Assembly (NCBI GenBank): GCA_014607495.2
Contig: CP053157.1
Span: 9,300,001-9,364,000 of the forward strand
Origin: Carposina sasakii
Taxonomy: Eukaryota; Arthropoda; Insecta; Lepidoptera; Carposinidae
Length of the DNA: 64,000 nucleotides
Direction of reading: 5' to 3'
Shown: in pieces, positions 48,001 through 60,584 of the stretch
Layout of the letters: the number at the start of each line of letters is the position of its first letter
Numbering within the stretch: the first letter of the stretch is position 1
Made by a program: the position numbers and the translations under genes
Notes under the pieces: model-generated
What the model saw: the letters and a program-made list of their open reading frames with translations, nothing else
Told to the model about the DNA's origin: nothing
The model's database searches: none

Positions 48001-50238
48001 ACAAGTCAGACTCATGGAAACTGTTAACATAATTTTCCCGAAAACTGAAAGGTAACCTCTAAGGGCTGAAACACACAACCGCATTGCGGCGCCGCAACGC
48101 TACAATCGGCAGTTTGCATTGCGGCGTTATATTAAATATATTCTTTCATATACATTAAGGCCATCGGGCTTCCAACATTTTCCTTTAAAGATATAGTGAA
48201 TCATTGTCACCAAGTATAGTGTCACAACGCTGGAATTCGCGTCGCGTTGCGGCGCTGCACCGCGATTTTGTGTTTCGGCCCTACCTTAATGGTTCAGCAA
48301 AAACTTCCGCTTTCCCATCACAGTATGGCCTTTGTTAATTTTGAATGCCGAGGGGAAAGTTCCGAAATGTAAGCAGCCATTTTAATCACTTAAATTGCGT
48401 CTATTATTTTCTGGGAAAAAATTGGCAACTAAACATTTGAAACAATGGGCTATATTTCAATGCCGAGTAAATAAAGTCAGGTATGGGTGCGAGAAAGTAT
48501 AGAAAATATTATTGTTTTTCGTTTAGATGAAATGAATAGTGTAAATATTATGTTTACGTCGATGCAATATTGCATGTTATACATTACGTTGTAACGGTTA
48601 TCAGGTAATAACATCATCATCATGTTACTGCCCTTATCCCGTTATTTATGAGGTCGGTTTCTTTCGAAACTCAATAAACATCATAGCTCCGAAATTATTG
48701 ATAACAATACAATTTGTTTATATGCTCGTTCCGTGAAAACAACCTCAGAAAGATGAATTTCACTAAATATGGTAGTTTCTTTCCAGACAGTAGAAAGATT
48801 TCTGACACTACAGAGGCGTAAATGTGAGCAGTCATCAGCACTTTGCCTACGATATATACGTGCCAGAAATGCAGTAGCAGATTTAGAAGCAATTGTTCGG
48901 GGGCTTGAGAAACTTGGACCAGGGCTGTACGTTGCACATTACGAACAGTTGTATATTGATCGTCAAAATTATTTGACCAAAATTGAAGGTTAGTACTTAT
49001 ACTCTTCTTCTGCGTTCCATTCTTGCTATTAACTAGGCTATCAATGATAAGTCCTCTAAGTTTTTACACGCACGATTTGTTAAGTTTCTTCTACGAGTAC
49101 CTTCACAAGAGTACTTACTTTGTCAACCAGAACGTGAAGATGAACTCATAAAAAACCGCACTAAATGTACCGAGCATAATCAAATCTTAGCCCACATTCG
49201 AGAGAAAATGCATCACACAGAAGAGGTGATTGACTTTACCGAATGTGACCTCGGCGACGCTGAGCTTGAATATTTAAGAGCTAGAGAGGATCTTGGCGAA
49301 GTAAAGGTATTGCTATATTTTGTTTGCTTGTGTAGCAAATATGGTATTTGAAATTGGAAATGCATTCGATTGCCTGCTCATTTCATGTATAGAAAAAAGC
49401 GTGATCTATGATGAATCAATAGATATATCTCTTCAAAGACTCTTTTCTAGAACCTAATGGCAAAGAGGCCTATTTCCAGAGAGCTCATATTATAAAGATA
49501 AATATTCAAAATAAATTATGCCGGCTGATCTGCCTGATAAATTATTTTTTATGTAGCCTGTAGCCACATTGACTTTATCATTAGTTTTTGATAAATATTT
49601 TCACATTTATGAACAAAATCTACAGACTCGCCGTGATAAACTACGCTGGGCATTAGAAACAGAACGGATAAGAGCTGGCTTGCTAGCGAGAAAGGATCTG
49701 CTGGTGGACTACCAAGATGCTACCGATGTTGTACGTATTTCTTTTCTTATCTGATGTATGGATATGTAAGGTATAGATTAATTTAATAGAAACTTCCACC
49801 ATAAAAGATAAACAAGCAGCGATTTTACTCGTCTTTGGATAGGTAAATAGTTAGTTCCTTAAATATGATAGTGTAGGTTTACCTGTGCCTGCAGTAACTA
49901 TTCCCAGTTACTTTATATTATATCTAAAATCTAAAAGATTTTACCTTAGACAGAGTACAAAATCGAACTTCCTATACCAAGGAGAGACAATAAACCAAAC
50001 AACATACCTACACTTACTCTAAACTAGAGGCTCTTACATTCATTACATACCCCTTGATATAGATACAGTTTTTATTAAATTCGAGTACATTTATTTTATC
50101 TATTCATTTTAGGTTGAAAAGCTACGCGAAAAGAAAAAGCGCCTAGAAGAACAAATAGACAAAACGACTAAGGAAGTTAGAGATGCGCGCAGTCGTATGA
50201 AAATAAATAAGTCGGAATTAAACTTATTTGAAGATTAA
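45007..50238 (+). CDS. CCDC96: Coiled-coil axonemal protein, CCDC96/CFAP184-like, 392 aa
   Basis: Nine coding exons: 45007-45021, 46761-46869, 47180-47354, 47512-47635, 47747-47893, 48787-48988, 49131-49306, 49626-49730, 50113-50238 (1179 nt with TAA). Phases agree throughout. The first exon codes only MAEHK and ends AAG|GTATGT. Residues 6-41 are charged and lysine-rich; the rest is almost all coiled coil. Residues about 205-385 match the DUF4201 domain shared by CCDC96 and CCDC113, with LGPGLYVAHYEQLYIDRQ, ILAHIREKMH and RAGLLARKDLLVDYQDATD. The upstream stretch FEELQNLERTTGIGLIYSKK and the LVDYQ ending resemble CCDC96 more than CCDC113. In known systems CCDC96 and CCDC113 form a complex on the axoneme, so expression in sperm or ciliated sensory cells is expected. 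Insects lack other motile cilia. The vertebrate protein has a longer acidic N-terminus that is absent here. The choice of CCDC96 over CCDC113 rests on remembered family features. Confidence 0.82.
46045..46120 (+). repeat. Fragment of the 'GTTCCCGAAATGG' family in intron 1 of CCDC96-like
   Basis: GTGTTCCCGAAATGGGCAAA and ACTGCAGGATTATAAAAAGA followed by ACAGCCATGCTTAACATTGC, colinear with 31262-31340. Confidence 0.6.
48062..48282. mobile_element. MITE in intron 5 of the CCDC96-like gene
   Basis: Left end AGGGCTGAAACACACAACCG, right end the imperfect complement (GATTTTGTGTTTCGGCCCT). The inner GC-rich words TTGCGGCGCCGCAACG and CGTTGCGGCGCTGCACCG are also inverted. The interior is AT-rich and non-coding. 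Confidence 0.8.
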
Positions 50239-50526
50239 TTTTTTTTATCATTTTTTGTCTATATTTTTTTCCACATCATTGTGAATTAATTAATATAACA
50301 ATACTTTATCCAGTTCTATTTTGTTTTATTTTATCCTTTAAAATGGAGCGTTAGAATATCTGTATTTTTCCAAATGGATTTATGTATTTAAGTATTCCGC
50401 GAAAATGTTTAATTGTAACAACATTTGTTTCTATTATCCACAAATAATACTTTACCTAAAGCTCGCCCTTTAGAAAAAGAGACATCCATACTTAAATGGG
50501 ATTTTTGGTTTGTAGTAATCCTTCTA

Positions 50527-50690
50527 CTATGCAAAATCATTATCATCATCTTCCTGCCTTGTTCCCATTCATTTGGGGTCGGCACAATATGTACTTTTCT
50601 TCCATTCATCCCCATTATCCGTCATCTTGTGTTGTTACTCCCAGTATACGCATATCCTCCTCTATGCAAAACGAATGTTGTTATTTCATT
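50527..50690 (-). mobile_element. LINE 3'-end fragment
   Basis: On plus it reads CATCATCTTCCTGCCTTGTT, CATTTGGGGTCGGCACAATA and CCCAGTATACGCATATCCTC, matching the longer fragment at 62663-63090. Heavily 5'-truncated. Flanking sequence to 51864 has no gene. Confidence 0.7.
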
Positions 50691-51208
50691 TATGATTTTT
50701 TTGAATCCGTGCTAATTGAAACTACAAAATATAATGTAATATAACATTTATTTATAATGTTGTACTATATAACTAAGTATCTATTTATTTATAATGAGTA
50801 CAAAATAGTGTTAAAACGTTTTTCTTTAAGAACACATGCATTTTAATACTAGGTAATATGCAATAAGGCACACTTATGTACTTTTACTGTAACATTGACT
50901 AGTTACCACTGGAATCGTTCTAACTAATAACTTACTTAGGACATACTCAAATATTGAATAAAAATGTAATAAGTACACATGTAATTTATTTTAAATAAAC
51001 AACAAAATATTTTGTAATTTAATATAATTTAATTTAATAACATTGCCTATGTTACAATAACGTTACGTAAAAAAACGCTCAAATATTGTCTTTCTTGAAA
51101 ATGTGGAAGCAGTTATTAAATATTCACCCGACGATGTTTCCCTATATTTTATGATTATAACCTTAAAATATTTTAAAATTATTAATAAAGAAATGGAAAA
51201 AATTCCTC

Positions 51209-51241
51209 ACCCGGGTGGGAATCGAACCCACGACCTCTCAA
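51209..51241 (-). repeat. tRNA T-arm-like fragment (SINE remnant)
   Basis: The minus strand has GTCGTGGGTTCGATTCCCAC followed by CCGGGTGAGGAA, a perfect T-arm with B box GGTTCGATTCC. No D or anticodon arm precedes it, so it is not a tRNA gene. Confidence 0.5.
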
Positions 51242-51864
51242 TATATATTTCTCAATGTTCTTAAAAGGAATTCCTATATTTGGTACTTTTTATTCGATTC
51301 GGCCATTGATTATCAAGGCTATCGTGATATTAGCTTAATAAATCTAACATAGCGTAATGTATTAAATTATTAGATAACCAAAGATCATAATAATAACAAA
51401 GGAAACAGGATTTTTTCTGTTATACTACTTTAAACTTATTTTTTATATGCCATGCCTATTTACTTGGCTGACTATATGCCGGTATAAACCAAAGCATAGG
51501 TAGGACATATGTGGACATGTAACCTTTCAAACACTGAACCGGTCTTCCTATAATACGAGTGTGTCTTTTATTCCATTGCAATTTTTAAAGAGTCGAATTA
51601 TTTATATTAATCAATTATTAATACCATAACAACATTTTTGGTGACTAACTACAGGTACAACCTCTCAAATATTATGCGATTAAGCATGTATCATTTGTAC
51701 ATTTTAAGTTCAAAGAACATTGTAAGTTTGCCTTTGTATAACTTTATAGTACAATAAACAATTTTCTATCTATCTATCTATATTTGTAAAGTTTTAAAAA
51801 AATACACATTAATTCACTCGGCATGCACTTAGAACACAGTTATTCTCATTACTATTCTCTATAA

Positions 51865-54800
51865 TCATTGCTTAAATGAAGACAACACAACTGGAGAAGC
51901 AACTTCAGGATTCTCTTCGCGGATCAGCGGTCCGTGCTTCCAACCCTCAGGATAGCCGAATTGTCGGACATCATCCCACCACTGCTGCTTGCCGTCTGCC
52001 CATATGCAGTACACTATGTTAGTGCTCACTAGCACTGCAAAGCAGACCCAGAAAGCGTTGCGCCATTGGACGAGTGTTGACTGGAATAGAAATAACTATA
52101 CTTTAGAAACTGCTTACGTTAATCTTTATTATAAAAACTTACATTTGGTTATAGTTTATGGTTATGTAATCACTATGATGGGAAAGCGAGCTGGTGACCG
52201 CAATGTGATTTTCGGCCTATGTTTTCAACACGGAAGGTGCTGCTACATCCCGGAAACCGGCAGATATGTATCGTGTGGCCGAAATCGGTAATAATTGGTT
52301 AGTGTGGTCTTTGGATTTACTTGGGAATGCTTTCTTAACGTTTCCCTGTAGGTAATTCCCAAGACACTTAAAACTAAACTGGAGTTGATGATGACCTCCG
52401 ACCGTATTTCGGCCAAGGCGACCAATCTCTACGGAGATTGGCCAGGCAGGAGATATTATATTGTACAAGTGTGCGCGCAAACACAGATGCACTCTCTATT
52501 CCCTCACTCTCATAGCCCGATGGGACGGAAAGCCGACACGACCGGAGAGACATCAGGCGCAGGACCAACGGTTTTACGTGTTTTCCGAGGTACGAGCTAA
52601 GTGACAATTTTGCAACATTAAAATCTGTACATGAAATAAATTCATTGGTACAGGCCCGTGACTGGGATCGAACTACGCCATCCGCTTGGAAGGTGTACGT
52701 CTTAACCACTGGGCTATCACCGCTTTAAACTGGAGTATCTTTAGTCAAAGAACTACTTTTTTATAAAAAAAAAACTTTTTTCAGTTACTGTATTAACAAT
52801 TATACTCGTGTCCTCGTGAATCAACCCTTTTTGGCTATATCTATACTAAAGTATACACTTACCAAATTACATTCAAAGATATCCAACCGTTTAGTTGAAA
52901 GATAACAAGAAATCAGCGTTAGATAATTTTGCATTAAATTTTATGATATTAGTGAATTTCGTGAGTTAATGTAATAAAATTCTTGTTAAAATGGGTCCTA
53001 GCCAAGGCATGACTTGACCTAATTTTACCTGAGGGTAATGGACTTCGTGTACAATGTTATATACTTCGGTATCCCACGAGGCGTTACCCTAATCTCATGA
53101 AGCGTGACATTAATTGGCTGTACGAATGTAATTTCTTAATTACAATGTATTGGAAAACACAATTTGTGAGGTTAAAATGGTCCAACTTATGTAGCGTGGT
53201 TACTATCAGACATATTATTTTATAGAATAAACCGATTGCTTTTCGAAAATGATATGCTGCAGTTGTACGTTTATTACATTATTGTTTCTTTGAACCACTT
53301 TTATAAAATTCTGGGTATGTATAGATTTTGATAAATTTGTATTGAAATTTAGGGCCGTTCTCTCATACGATGACCTAGCTTGTCACTGATCACTTTCCCT
53401 AGCCTCGCAATCCTAAACGTGGCTGTAAATATAATGCTGTAAATATGTATGCATTTACTGACTCTGAAGATAAAAGCATTAGTTTAGTCTGACATTATCT
53501 CAGTAGACAGTCTACATAAAGCCGAGTGAGTGCTCTATTATCTATATTAGCTACATGTAACAAGATATTTTCTAGAATGTTTACTTACATCGGGCGTCAT
53601 CAACCCTATTAAGTAAGGTGTAACGATGCCGGCGAAGGTTGAAGTAGTGTTTACGAGGGAGGTTAGGGAACCCGCGTAGTTTGGCGACAAGTCTAGCGCG
53701 TTCACCTGAAATCAAATCACAGTAAGCCCTGAGGATAAGCTCACCTTTGTTGAGGGTAATACCCACACAATTAACAGTTACCTACTGTGTATATTGGTTA
53801 ACATTTTTTATTATACAGCCTTCCATGGAATAGCGTTCTTTGATCATCCTTCTCTTATCTTAGTAAACATAGGTAATTGGGGCACCGAGTTACTCGAAGG
53901 CTAGTCAATATAGTTGCATAAACTAGCCAAGTTCTATTTATCAAATAAGCCGACTCTGATTTTGGGAACTCTAACGTTACGTAAAAACTACGGATTTTGA
54001 TTACAATGGACAATTATAGCTTGTATTCTACATCAGAATAGCTATGTACTACACACAGACAAAATAATGATGAAATAATGCTAGTCCTCTAGCAGATATC
54101 TACTAGTTACGTAGATACTAGATATTATAGCTAACGCCATTTAGGTAATTTACAGTATAGGTAAGTATACTTAAATTTGCTTTCGAATTCTTCTGAGCAA
54201 ACAATGTAATGTCATATTTTATCACTCGGCAAATAGTCACTATAGTATTTCATTATTTTTACTCTGCTTAAATATGGTTAAAATGTTGTGATATTGTTTA
54301 TTCCCGCGACAATCATCCTTGACTTTATCGCGCCTTGACTTGTTGAGATAACTTTGTTTATTTATTTATTAATTATTTTATTTTTTATAAATCTGCTTAA
54401 CAATTGGAGCGCTACATTAATCTATAGTCATCCACTTGTTTCAGTAAAAAAATAGTGAACCCCAAAAATAATAAACATTATGGAGGTACGTAAATTAAAA
54501 AGATATTGCGTAATACTTAAATTCATTGTATGGAATAATTCAGTACTTTTTTAAGTGTCTATTATTTACATAAGCACCTACATACATTGGCATCATTGGC
54601 GACATTTAGATTATGTACATTGAAATGTAGCAGACTGAAGTGGCAGTGGGCCGGCCACATCTGCCGTAGAACCGATGGACGGTGGAGTAAACGGGTTCTC
54701 GAATGGAGACCGCGCCTCGGCAAGCGTAGCGTTGGGCGCCCTCCGGCCAGATGGACCGATGATTAAAGAGGACGGCTGGTAGTGACTGGATGGCAAAAAC

Positions 54801-57800
54801 GGGAGATCGAGCCATGTGGCGTACACTGGGGGAGGTCTACGTCCAGCAATGGACTGCAATAGGCTGACGACGACATTAAGAAAGAAAATAAGGACCAATA
54901 AGCTACTATTCAAAATAGTAGACACTCTGATTAGCACTGGCATGTTACAATTAATTCTTTATTCTTATTCTTTATTGCACATACACAAAAAGAAATATGG
55001 CATACAACATAAAAGAAGAGATATGAATATGCATATTTCAGCATCACCAACGAAGTTTTACCATTTCTCTTTTATATGATCATACATACCTTCATACCGC
55101 TGTAGAATCCCCCCATCAACGCCATGGACAGTACGAAGTAAGCCATTGCAGCAGTTCTGTCACATTTGGAGTACGAAGCGAGAATTATACAGATCGCAGG
55201 TCCAGTTGCAGCTAAAAAGAAACACAATTATATCATTTACTGTTCACAAAACCACCCTATTTAGAGTAAATACGAGTAGGACCGAGTATAAGTAGGGAAG
55301 AGCGGTGCTGTTACTAACACATTTTGTATAATGGTTTATATTTTCATTGTTAATGAACTTATTTGTAATTTTTTTTATTCATGGGATGCTTTGGTTATTC
55401 AGCTTTGAAATTAGCAACAAAAAGATGATTATTTTAGGTAAGTGCTTTCAGTAACAGAGTCATTAAAACTAACCTACGTTCAAAATAGTCACACTAGCCA
55501 TAGTGGAACTTTATTCTCTAAATTTAGAATAAGGAGGGTCTAAAACTGTAGAATAGAATGGAAAGTTGGGGGTTATTCTTACCAATGGTCGTATGAATGA
55601 TTCTTCCAGTTTTGATAGTATGCCAGCCTTTCTTGATACATAAGTCGCACACGAAACCGAACAGGAAGGAACATATCCACATGGCAATGTACGGCAAAGC
55701 GGTGAGTGTACCGGTGGTCTTTATGTCAAATTTGAGAACATCGTTCGAGTATTTCGGGAGATCTGTCACCATGGTGTAGTAACCCCAATCGTGACCCACC
55801 TTAACAAAGGAAAACAAATAAATAAGATATTTGTATACAGAAAATAGTAAAGCTAGACCAAGCTTAGTAATTTAATTATCAGTTCATGGATTAAGAAAAG
55901 TTAGTAATGTAAATAACGACAGCTAGATAGGTACTCATTTCTGTAGCCGAAATGCAATAATAGTTTTGCAGGAAATTGAACCTCAATACCTTCTTTCTAC
56001 TTCGCAAAAATACTGTCTGAGATAAAAAATGGAATCGCCGAGATTATATGTTGAAAGATTTGAAGCGATTTGTCAAGAACAATATTCGATAAAGTTTTGG
56101 GCTGGAATAGGAGATAACCTATTGGAATAGGCACATCCCTAGATATTAGGCATTATTTACGCGATCTTATAAATATATCATCTATCTATGTAGTATTTCT
56201 TTGTACCTATATGGCAGGGCCACAGCAATTATTATGAAGAATGATGGGCTACTCCAAATATATTTTATTTTTGTAAAAGATTTTTCACAAAAATGGATGT
56301 TACTAGACATCGTTATCAATCAGTTATTCTGAGGTTATCAATACTAAATACTCAATACATAAATATGTCTGCCGTCTGATCGCTGACATAATCTAATAAA
56401 ATCTAATACTTAGATTAATGATAGGTCTTAGAGCGGAGCGAATAATTATTCTAAGATCTAATATAATAAATTGCTCTAATTTAGAATATTATTTTAGTAG
56501 ACGAATAAAATTAATTTTATATTATATAGGTAGAATATGGTAGTTGACAGTTTTTTTTTATTTGTACCTATATCGAAAGAACATAAAATAAAAGAAAAAA
56601 TTGTGTAAGAAAAACTAGGCTAGCGTGAAAAATTTCTGAGATTTCTGGGGTATAACACCAAATTGTTATACCCGATCTTGCGAATATTTTTGAATATCTT
56701 AAATTTAATCTTCAATTCTTCTTTTCTTCTAAAAATTCCGAAATAAAAATCTAGAATTATATTTTCTATTAATATTGGCCATTAAAACATTACCTGCCAA
56801 AGATTGGTTAGATTACTAATCAACAATAACTTTGCAGATACTTACAGCAGCAAACACAAGGGCCCACACTGGTGCGGATCTCAACAGTCCCTTCCATGGA
56901 ACCGCGTCCTTTTTGGACTTATTGTCCGCGGTAGTTACGTTCTTGTTCAAATATGCCAACTCCTTCTTGGAAATAAATGGATGGGTGTTTGGTGTACTGT
57001 AGCATAGGAGACTCTGCAAATGAAAAATTACTCTTATGTCTCCTGTGCTGACTTCTTCACTAAAACAGGTACATCAGCTGCATCTCCTTTCGTGCATGTC
57101 GTGAGTCGACTAAGAAAATCGCGGATTCTTTCAGGCGCCGATAAGCTAGCAACTTGTGAATCACGTTTATCTTTTTCATGATCCTTTAGTTCTGGCTACT
57201 CCATTTCGTGAACACAGTGGTACGAATATGTATGCATGTCCTCAAATGCTACTACAACTAATAACACAAGCATAATCCCCTGATCTCAGTCTCAGAACCT
57301 ATAGAGAAGCTTCACTTGAAGCAACTCCTTCCACCCTCTACAATCCATTAGCACTATCAATCAATCAACATACTCCATTAAAGTTGTGACTGCATGTGCA
57401 TAAAACTCGGTGCTATCTCCTGAATAATAACGAGTTGTGGGTTGGGAACAGAACCAACTTTTCTCATATATCAACTGGTGTAATGACCGCATCGTGGCTG
57501 TGGGTAACTTTATTCAGTTAGGCGATAAGCACTCTGTAGTTTTATAAATTAAATGTGAGGTAGAGTCTAGAGAGTCTAGTAAAATTGCTGTTATTTACTG
57601 TACGGTACTACTGCCCTAACTATAGTGATCTGATTTGAGTACAAAATACAGATATATACCAAAAGATTATCTAGAATTATTTGGCAAACATTTACCTATA
57701 GAGCCTACCGTATTCTCCTTTTTAGAAGTTTGGGAACCTTGCTTCCAAAGTAATGTGTTTTAACCAAAGTTTTAACTAATTTTGATGAACTGAATTAAAT

Positions 57801-60506
57801 ATTTGATTGATAATTAATTATACATGCCAAGTAAAAAGTTATCTGTCTTATTCATAATTACTTTTTCTGTAGATAAACTAAGCGCAACAAAGAGCTACGA
57901 GTAAAACTACTCACCCATAAAACGAACCACAGAATTCCAAATCCACCGAAGAAGTAGAACACATTAGCCCAATCCTGGCCGTTAGCTAGGAGTATGCCAG
58001 ACATGAAGCTACCGAAGATGTTCCCGATTTGAGCTCCTCCAAACACCAAGGCTCCTTGGAATGACCTCTCATGAGGAGGTACCCATCGAGCCAACATTAT
58101 CATTAGAGCAGGCATTGTTGGGCCCTGTGAAAAATATATTTACTGAGAAATTATCACTTTCATTCCTGTATTGATTCAGGGCTTCACTCGAATACATCAG
58201 CTGCACCTTCTTCCGTGCATGTCGTAAGAATCAAAGGCACTCGGGTATTCTCTCAGACAGTAAGCAAGCAACTTGTTACTGATCACTTACATCTGTCTCC
58301 GCTATGCTATATGTGTCTGCGAGATTTCCTTCATGATCGTACATCTCTGGAAACACAGTATGAATGTATTTTATTAGTAGGTAGTGACCCTGCCTGCGAC
58401 GCCATAGGTCCTGGGTTCGAATCCCGGTAGGTGCAAACATTGATATGATGAATATCGATGTTTGTTTCCGAGTCATGGATGTTTCTATACTTATCTATAT
58501 ATTTATATACCGTTGCTTAGTACCCACGACACAAGACCTTAGGGATCTTAATGTGGGACTAGGTTAATGTGTTGTGTAGTGTGTGAATATTTATAACTTT
58601 ATAACTTTATTTATTAATATTTTACAAAGGAATATATAAGTGTTTCACATAGTGTTCAAGATTTGGCTTGGTGGTTTCTAAAGAGACACGAGTTCTCAAT
58701 TATGGAAATTCTACAGTAAAAATAGTCCCGACGTCTTCGAATTACGTTAACTACATTAAATTCACATATATACATACATACATACATATAATCACGCCTT
58801 TATCCCTTACGGGGTAGGCAGAGCACCAAGGGCCGATAGAACCACATGGTGCCACTTCTGACCAATTTTGAGGTCGTATAGTATAGTTGAGATTTACAAG
58901 TTCGGTTAGTAGTAACAGGTGGTCAGCCCATCGCCTACAAAATACCAAGTCCCTCTTGTCCCTCTACTGACACACCATTCACATATATTTAAATATTTTA
59001 TGCTCAATTTGTTCGTTCCAAATTCGTTGTCATTGTAGCAGACTTTGATTTTGGTCTTTGACGAAAATCGCGCTGCTACTTTATATTGCAATTTTTTTAT
59101 ATTTCACGAACTAACATTTACACTGCTGAGCTTTATTGGTATTACAAAGTAGCTTTTGTAAGTAATTTAGTAACAACATACCTACCGGGACTACAAAACC
59201 CATTAGTCAAGCATATCAGCCTGACAAGTATAATGCTTTTAGCCTTTACAACAAATCATGTTATATGAAAGAATAGGGTACATCGTTGTAAAGCAGTTTT
59301 CCTTTATAATAAGTTTTACGGCTCGTTGAATCATACAAATGTATGAGATAATCCTACAACGGTATCAAAGTAGAAATCTGTAAAATAATCTCCTTAATAT
59401 TGATTTTGAACATTACCAAGTTATTATAACAACGTAAACAACACGAACCTCTCCCATCCCTTGTAGAACTCGCAGAATGAACAGCCAAGTGGCGCCACCA
59501 GTTCTGATGACAATCGGTGTAAGGAATGTAAACAGGGCAGTACTTAAGAGTCCAATACCGAGGGTCCACTTGCCTCCAAACTTTTCGGCAAAATACCCCC
59601 CTGGGACCTGCGTGGCCGCATAGCCGTAGTAAAAAGCGCTGAGGATCAGGCCCTGTGTCTTTTCGTCCCAATCAAAAATTGCGTACTGAAAAAAGTGTGT
59701 GGAAAATTATAATTTTTAATTTTATTTGTTGTTTCACGACTATTTGAGGTTAAAACTTGTAAAACAACAGTGAATAATTCCAAATGTGGTTGCCGATTCC
59801 AACGACCGCAAATTGTTAACGGCGAGAGAGATAAATTAAATATTGGCACTTTTGTATTTTAGTACTTATGCTATGTTTTATTCAATTTATTATGTTAATA
59901 TGAATATAGCCTACTAATGATAAGGCTATGATTTATCGATAACAAATTACTACTACAACATATAACTACATTGATAATCTGTATTATACAAAAACTCTTG
60001 TATCTTAAAAACAATATTCTACGTGTATGATTACTGCATATTATACCTTTACAATATTATTATTATAGCTTTAAAATAAAATAAAGTCGTATCCCGCTGT
60101 CTGTCTGTCCATAAGTATGCTTAGATCTTTAAAACTACGCAACGGATTATGATGCGGTTTTTATTATAAATGGAGTGATTCAAGAGAAAGGTGTATTTGC
60201 ATAATTAGGGACCCGCTCCGAGTTTTCACGGGTGCGCGGGGCACGCGGACAAAGTCGTGGGCGGACGCTAGTTTTAAATACAATAAAGAATAAGAACAAA
60301 AATTACCGGTTTGTCCAGCGAAGCCGAGGTGCCTCCTTCTACAACATCGGCCACACATGCATCGGGGTCTACATGTTTGACATGGCTGGTTGTCTGATTA
60401 ACCATCTGGGTTATAGCCAAGTTGAGGCAAACTCGCATCGTGTATGCATTGCAGACTCCCAAAAGCCCCATTACTCCTAGGATATAACGTTGGGGTATGA
60501 AGCAGC
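51865..60506 (-). CDS. SLC17-type major-facilitator transporter (putative inorganic phosphate cotransporter); first coding exon unresolved
   Basis: Membrane anion carrier of the SLC17 branch of the MFS, the insect 'putative inorganic phosphate cotransporter' group, whose members carry phosphate, organic anions or glutamate. Exons in transcript order: 60307-60506, 59449-59685, 57915-58124, 56846-57013, 55583-55799, 55090-55211, 53589-53705, 51865-52080 (ends TGA): 495 codons from the first complete one, with consistent phases. Motifs: FIPQRYILGVMGLLGVCNAY and MRVCLNLAITQMV (TM1), YYGYAATQVPGGYFAEKFGG with KWTLG (MFS signature loop), RVLQGMGE|GPTMPALM, ARWVPPHERS, GHDWGYYTMVTDLPKY, and a conserved end with WRNAFWVCFAVLV. 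The loop after TM1 has an NQTT glycosylation site. The exon at 60506 follows a pyrimidine-rich acceptor and starts in phase 1. An upstream exon ending AAAGGGC|GTAAGT at 61698 would read SKGR|CFIPQR but has no ATG in frame; alternatively the intron reads through from ATG at 60543. Introns hold SINEs and RTE fragments. Confidence 0.88.
52383..52728 (-). mobile_element. tRNA-derived SINE, family 2, near full length
   Basis: The minus strand starts AAGCGGTGATAGCCCAGTGG (A box TAGCCCAGTGG) and has GTTCGATCCCAGTCACGGGC (B box). It continues through CGTGTCGGCTTTCCGTCCCA, GAGAGTGCATCTGTGTTTGC and TTGGTCGCCTTGGCCGAAAT to a CATCATCA end. In the last intron of the SLC17 gene. Confidence 0.88.
54632..54875 (+). 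mobile_element. RTE-type LINE, C-terminal coding end
   Basis: The plus frame reads LKWQWAGHICRRTDGRWSKR, VLEWRPRLGKRSVGRPPARW and TDD, then a stop, and continues in degenerate form to EIEPCG and the GGACGTA-type 3' end followed by GACGACGAC. This is the typical C-terminus of lepidopteran RTE elements (for example Heliconius RTE). 5'-truncated, with a premature stop. Confidence 0.85.
57055..57225 (-). repeat. Reverse copy of the 'GACATGCACGGA' family
   Basis: On plus: CATCAGCTGCATCTCCTTTC, GTGCATGTCGTGAGTCGACT, GCGCCGATAAGCTAGCAACT and CCATTTCGTGAACACAG. Confidence 0.65.
58187..58352 (-). repeat. Reverse copy of the 'GACATGCACGGA' family
   Basis: On plus: AATACATCAGCTGCACCTTC, CCGTGCATGTCGTAAGAATC, CTTGTTACTGATCACTTACA and CTGGAAACACAG. 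It abuts a family 1 SINE. Confidence 0.65.
58375..58612 (+). mobile_element. tRNA-derived SINE, family 1, copy 3 (5' end degraded)
   Basis: CTGCCTGCGACGCCATAGGT, TGGGTTCGAATCCCGGTAGG, GATGTTTGTTTCCGAGTCAT and GGGACTAGGTTAATGTGTTG. The A-box end is lost at the junction with the preceding repeat. Confidence 0.85.
58769..58971 (+). repeat. Copy 6 of the 'ATAATCACGCCTTTATCCC' repeat family
   Basis: Full-length copy, from the CATACATACATACATA run through GGGGTAGGCAGAGCACCAAG and GACCAATTTTGAGG to CCCTCTTGTCCCTCTACTGA, in an intron of the SLC17 gene. Confidence 0.88.
60085..60273 (-). repeat. Interspersed element, reverse copy, with CTGTCTGTCTGTCC
   Basis: AAGTCGTATCCCGCTGTCTG, GGGACCCGCTCCGAGTTTTC and ACAAAGTCGTGGGCGGACGC, then TAGT. 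Confidence 0.6.
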
Positions 60507-60584
60507 CTGAAAGAGAGATAACCATACATAATATAGCGTTCAATCTATCATCTTATAATAATATATATAAAATATAATAAAATT

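Noticed and set aside
54606..54943. Minus-strand open frames over 54606-54943
   Set aside because: They are shadows of the RTE LINE coding sequence on the plus strand.
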